Positions 63,338 to 64,000 of a DNA stretch of 64,000 nucleotides are shown here, in pieces (the first letter of the stretch is position 1; every line of letters begins with the position of its first letter). The stretch is taken from assembly GCF_000004825.1 (NCBI RefSeq), contig NW_008805074.1, forward strand, positions 868,001 to 932,000, written 5' to 3'. Both the position numbers and the translations under genes were made by a program. This DNA comes from Heterostelium album PN500. Taxonomy: Eukaryota; Evosea; Eumycetozoa; Acytosteliales; Acytosteliaceae. The notes below the pieces were generated by a model that was not told the DNA's origin, searched no databases, and saw only the letters and a list, made by a program, of their open reading frames with translations.

Positions 63338-64000
63338 TTAAAGAACTCTCTTTGGATCTTGATGTAATAAGAATACAATACTGAAAATAAAGACACCTAC
63401 GAGCATTGAGAATGAGGCAGCATAATATGGGTATGCAGATGGGATGAAACGTTCATAAGAGTCGTGACGGAATGGACGGATTGGATGACGGATGATGCTC
63501 TCCAACTTGGAATAACCTGGTCTTCTGACGGTTGATTCAAAAGTGTAGACACCATAGACGTCTGGGAGCTTCAAATCGGCAGAGTAAACTCCATTTTTGT
63601 CTCCCTTGATGAAAGTTCTAATGTATGGATCCAACATGATGATTTCCAATTCCAATTGGTCTACGTATGGAACCCATTTACCACCAGTGAACTCTTCGAC
63701 CTTAATTGAGTATGTCTTTGTTTTTAGATTATGTAAAAATTAGTATTTGTTTTTGTTTGTTTCTTTTTTTACAGGTAAATACATACAATATCATCCTTTA
63801 CGGTGAATAAAGTTGGGTTGGTGTCGTTACCCTTTGAAATTTGAAGGTTGGAAGTACGGAGAATACCACGCTCTTGGAAAGTCCATGATACCAAGTTTTC
63901 GACAAACTTTTGGTTTCCAGATGGTTGGTTACCGTTGACCTTGGCGTTGAAGAAGTTGTCACTGAAGAGTTCGAGTGAACCAGAGAAGGTTACACGTGCG
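63338..64000 (-). CDS. ddost: Oligosaccharyltransferase 48-kDa subunit, 3' part
   Basis: OST48/DDOST is a membrane subunit of the ER oligosaccharyltransferase that N-glycosylates nascent proteins. Two exons are visible: 64000-63787 (open to the right edge) and 63715-63338. They encode [37 protein letters not shown], then [53 protein letters not shown] and a transmembrane segment [12 protein letters not shown]. The end QDPKRVL is the short cytosolic tail. Matches the C-terminal half of the family; the 5' part lies beyond the window. Confidence 0.95.

Noticed and set aside
1-64000. CRISPR arrays, operons, bacterial signals
   Set aside because: None seen; introns and gene families show a eukaryotic nuclear genome.

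Overview
The window looks like nuclear DNA of a dictyostelid social amoeba (Amoebozoa). The support is very AT-rich non-coding DNA with long A and T runs, many short introns (GTAAGT/GTATGT donors, T-rich tract then TAG), and asparagine, glutamine and threonine homopolymers inside proteins. It also carries dictyostelid-type genes: a CudA-like transcription factor, a Dock180-family Rac activator and several cell-surface proteins. Coding exons use noticeably more G/C-ending codons than I would expect for Dictyostelium discoideum, so another dictyostelid group is likelier. This is inference; the species cannot be fixed from the sequence.

Layout. 0.4-2.1 kb: four-exon beta-tubulin gene. 2.8-3.4 kb: two small plus-strand candidate exons. 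3.8-5.5 kb: cudA-like gene, followed by an 8.3-kb gene desert with G-box-like sites. 13.8-15.3 kb: mitochondrial porin (VDAC). 16.2-18.6 kb: KAT14/CSRP2BP-type acetyltransferase. 19.0-24.7 kb: eight-exon Dock-family GEF. 25.2-27.6 kb: plant-type beta-galactosidase. 28.1-29.65 kb: ORC5 without a visible first exon. 29.7-33.6 kb: a direct segmental duplication carrying a small membrane-protein family (one intact gene, the rest broken) around unique plus-strand gene fragments and a long hairpin. 33.8-36.2 kb: PP2C-like protein. 36.5 and 47.4 kb: two near-identical U2 snRNA genes with matching promoters. 37.3-39.0 kb: Ubl-vWA-UBC fusion. 40.3-41.5 kb: a relatively GC-rich RNA-like region with paired structured motifs, a U6-like scrap and an intron-containing tRNA-Ile(UAU). 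42.1-45.2 and 45.5-47.1 kb: two surface proteins. 48.2-49.2 kb: aldo-keto reductase. 49.3-50.5 kb: PRP18. 50.8-51.6 kb: NTF2. 52.1-54.3 kb: exonuclease-glyoxalase fusion. 54.8-56.0 kb: GNAT-like protein. 56-58.3 kb: gene-like scraps. 58.3-60.7 kb: six-exon surface protein. 60.8-62.9 kb: two unrecognised genes. 63.3 kb to the end: 3' part of OST48.

The genes do not form one pathway. They are ordinary eukaryotic housekeeping genes (cytoskeleton, splicing, nuclear transport, replication, ER glycosylation, mitochondrial porin) mixed with developmental and surface genes. Most interesting are the structured RNA-like pair at 40.56-41.0 kb, the two domain fusions (Ubl-vWA-UBC with HPN changed to HCN; DEDDh exonuclease-GLOD5), the duplicated U2 loci and the disturbed locus around ORC5. 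Exon boundaries were placed by eye from reading frame, splice consensus and remembered homologues; no search or alignment was run.
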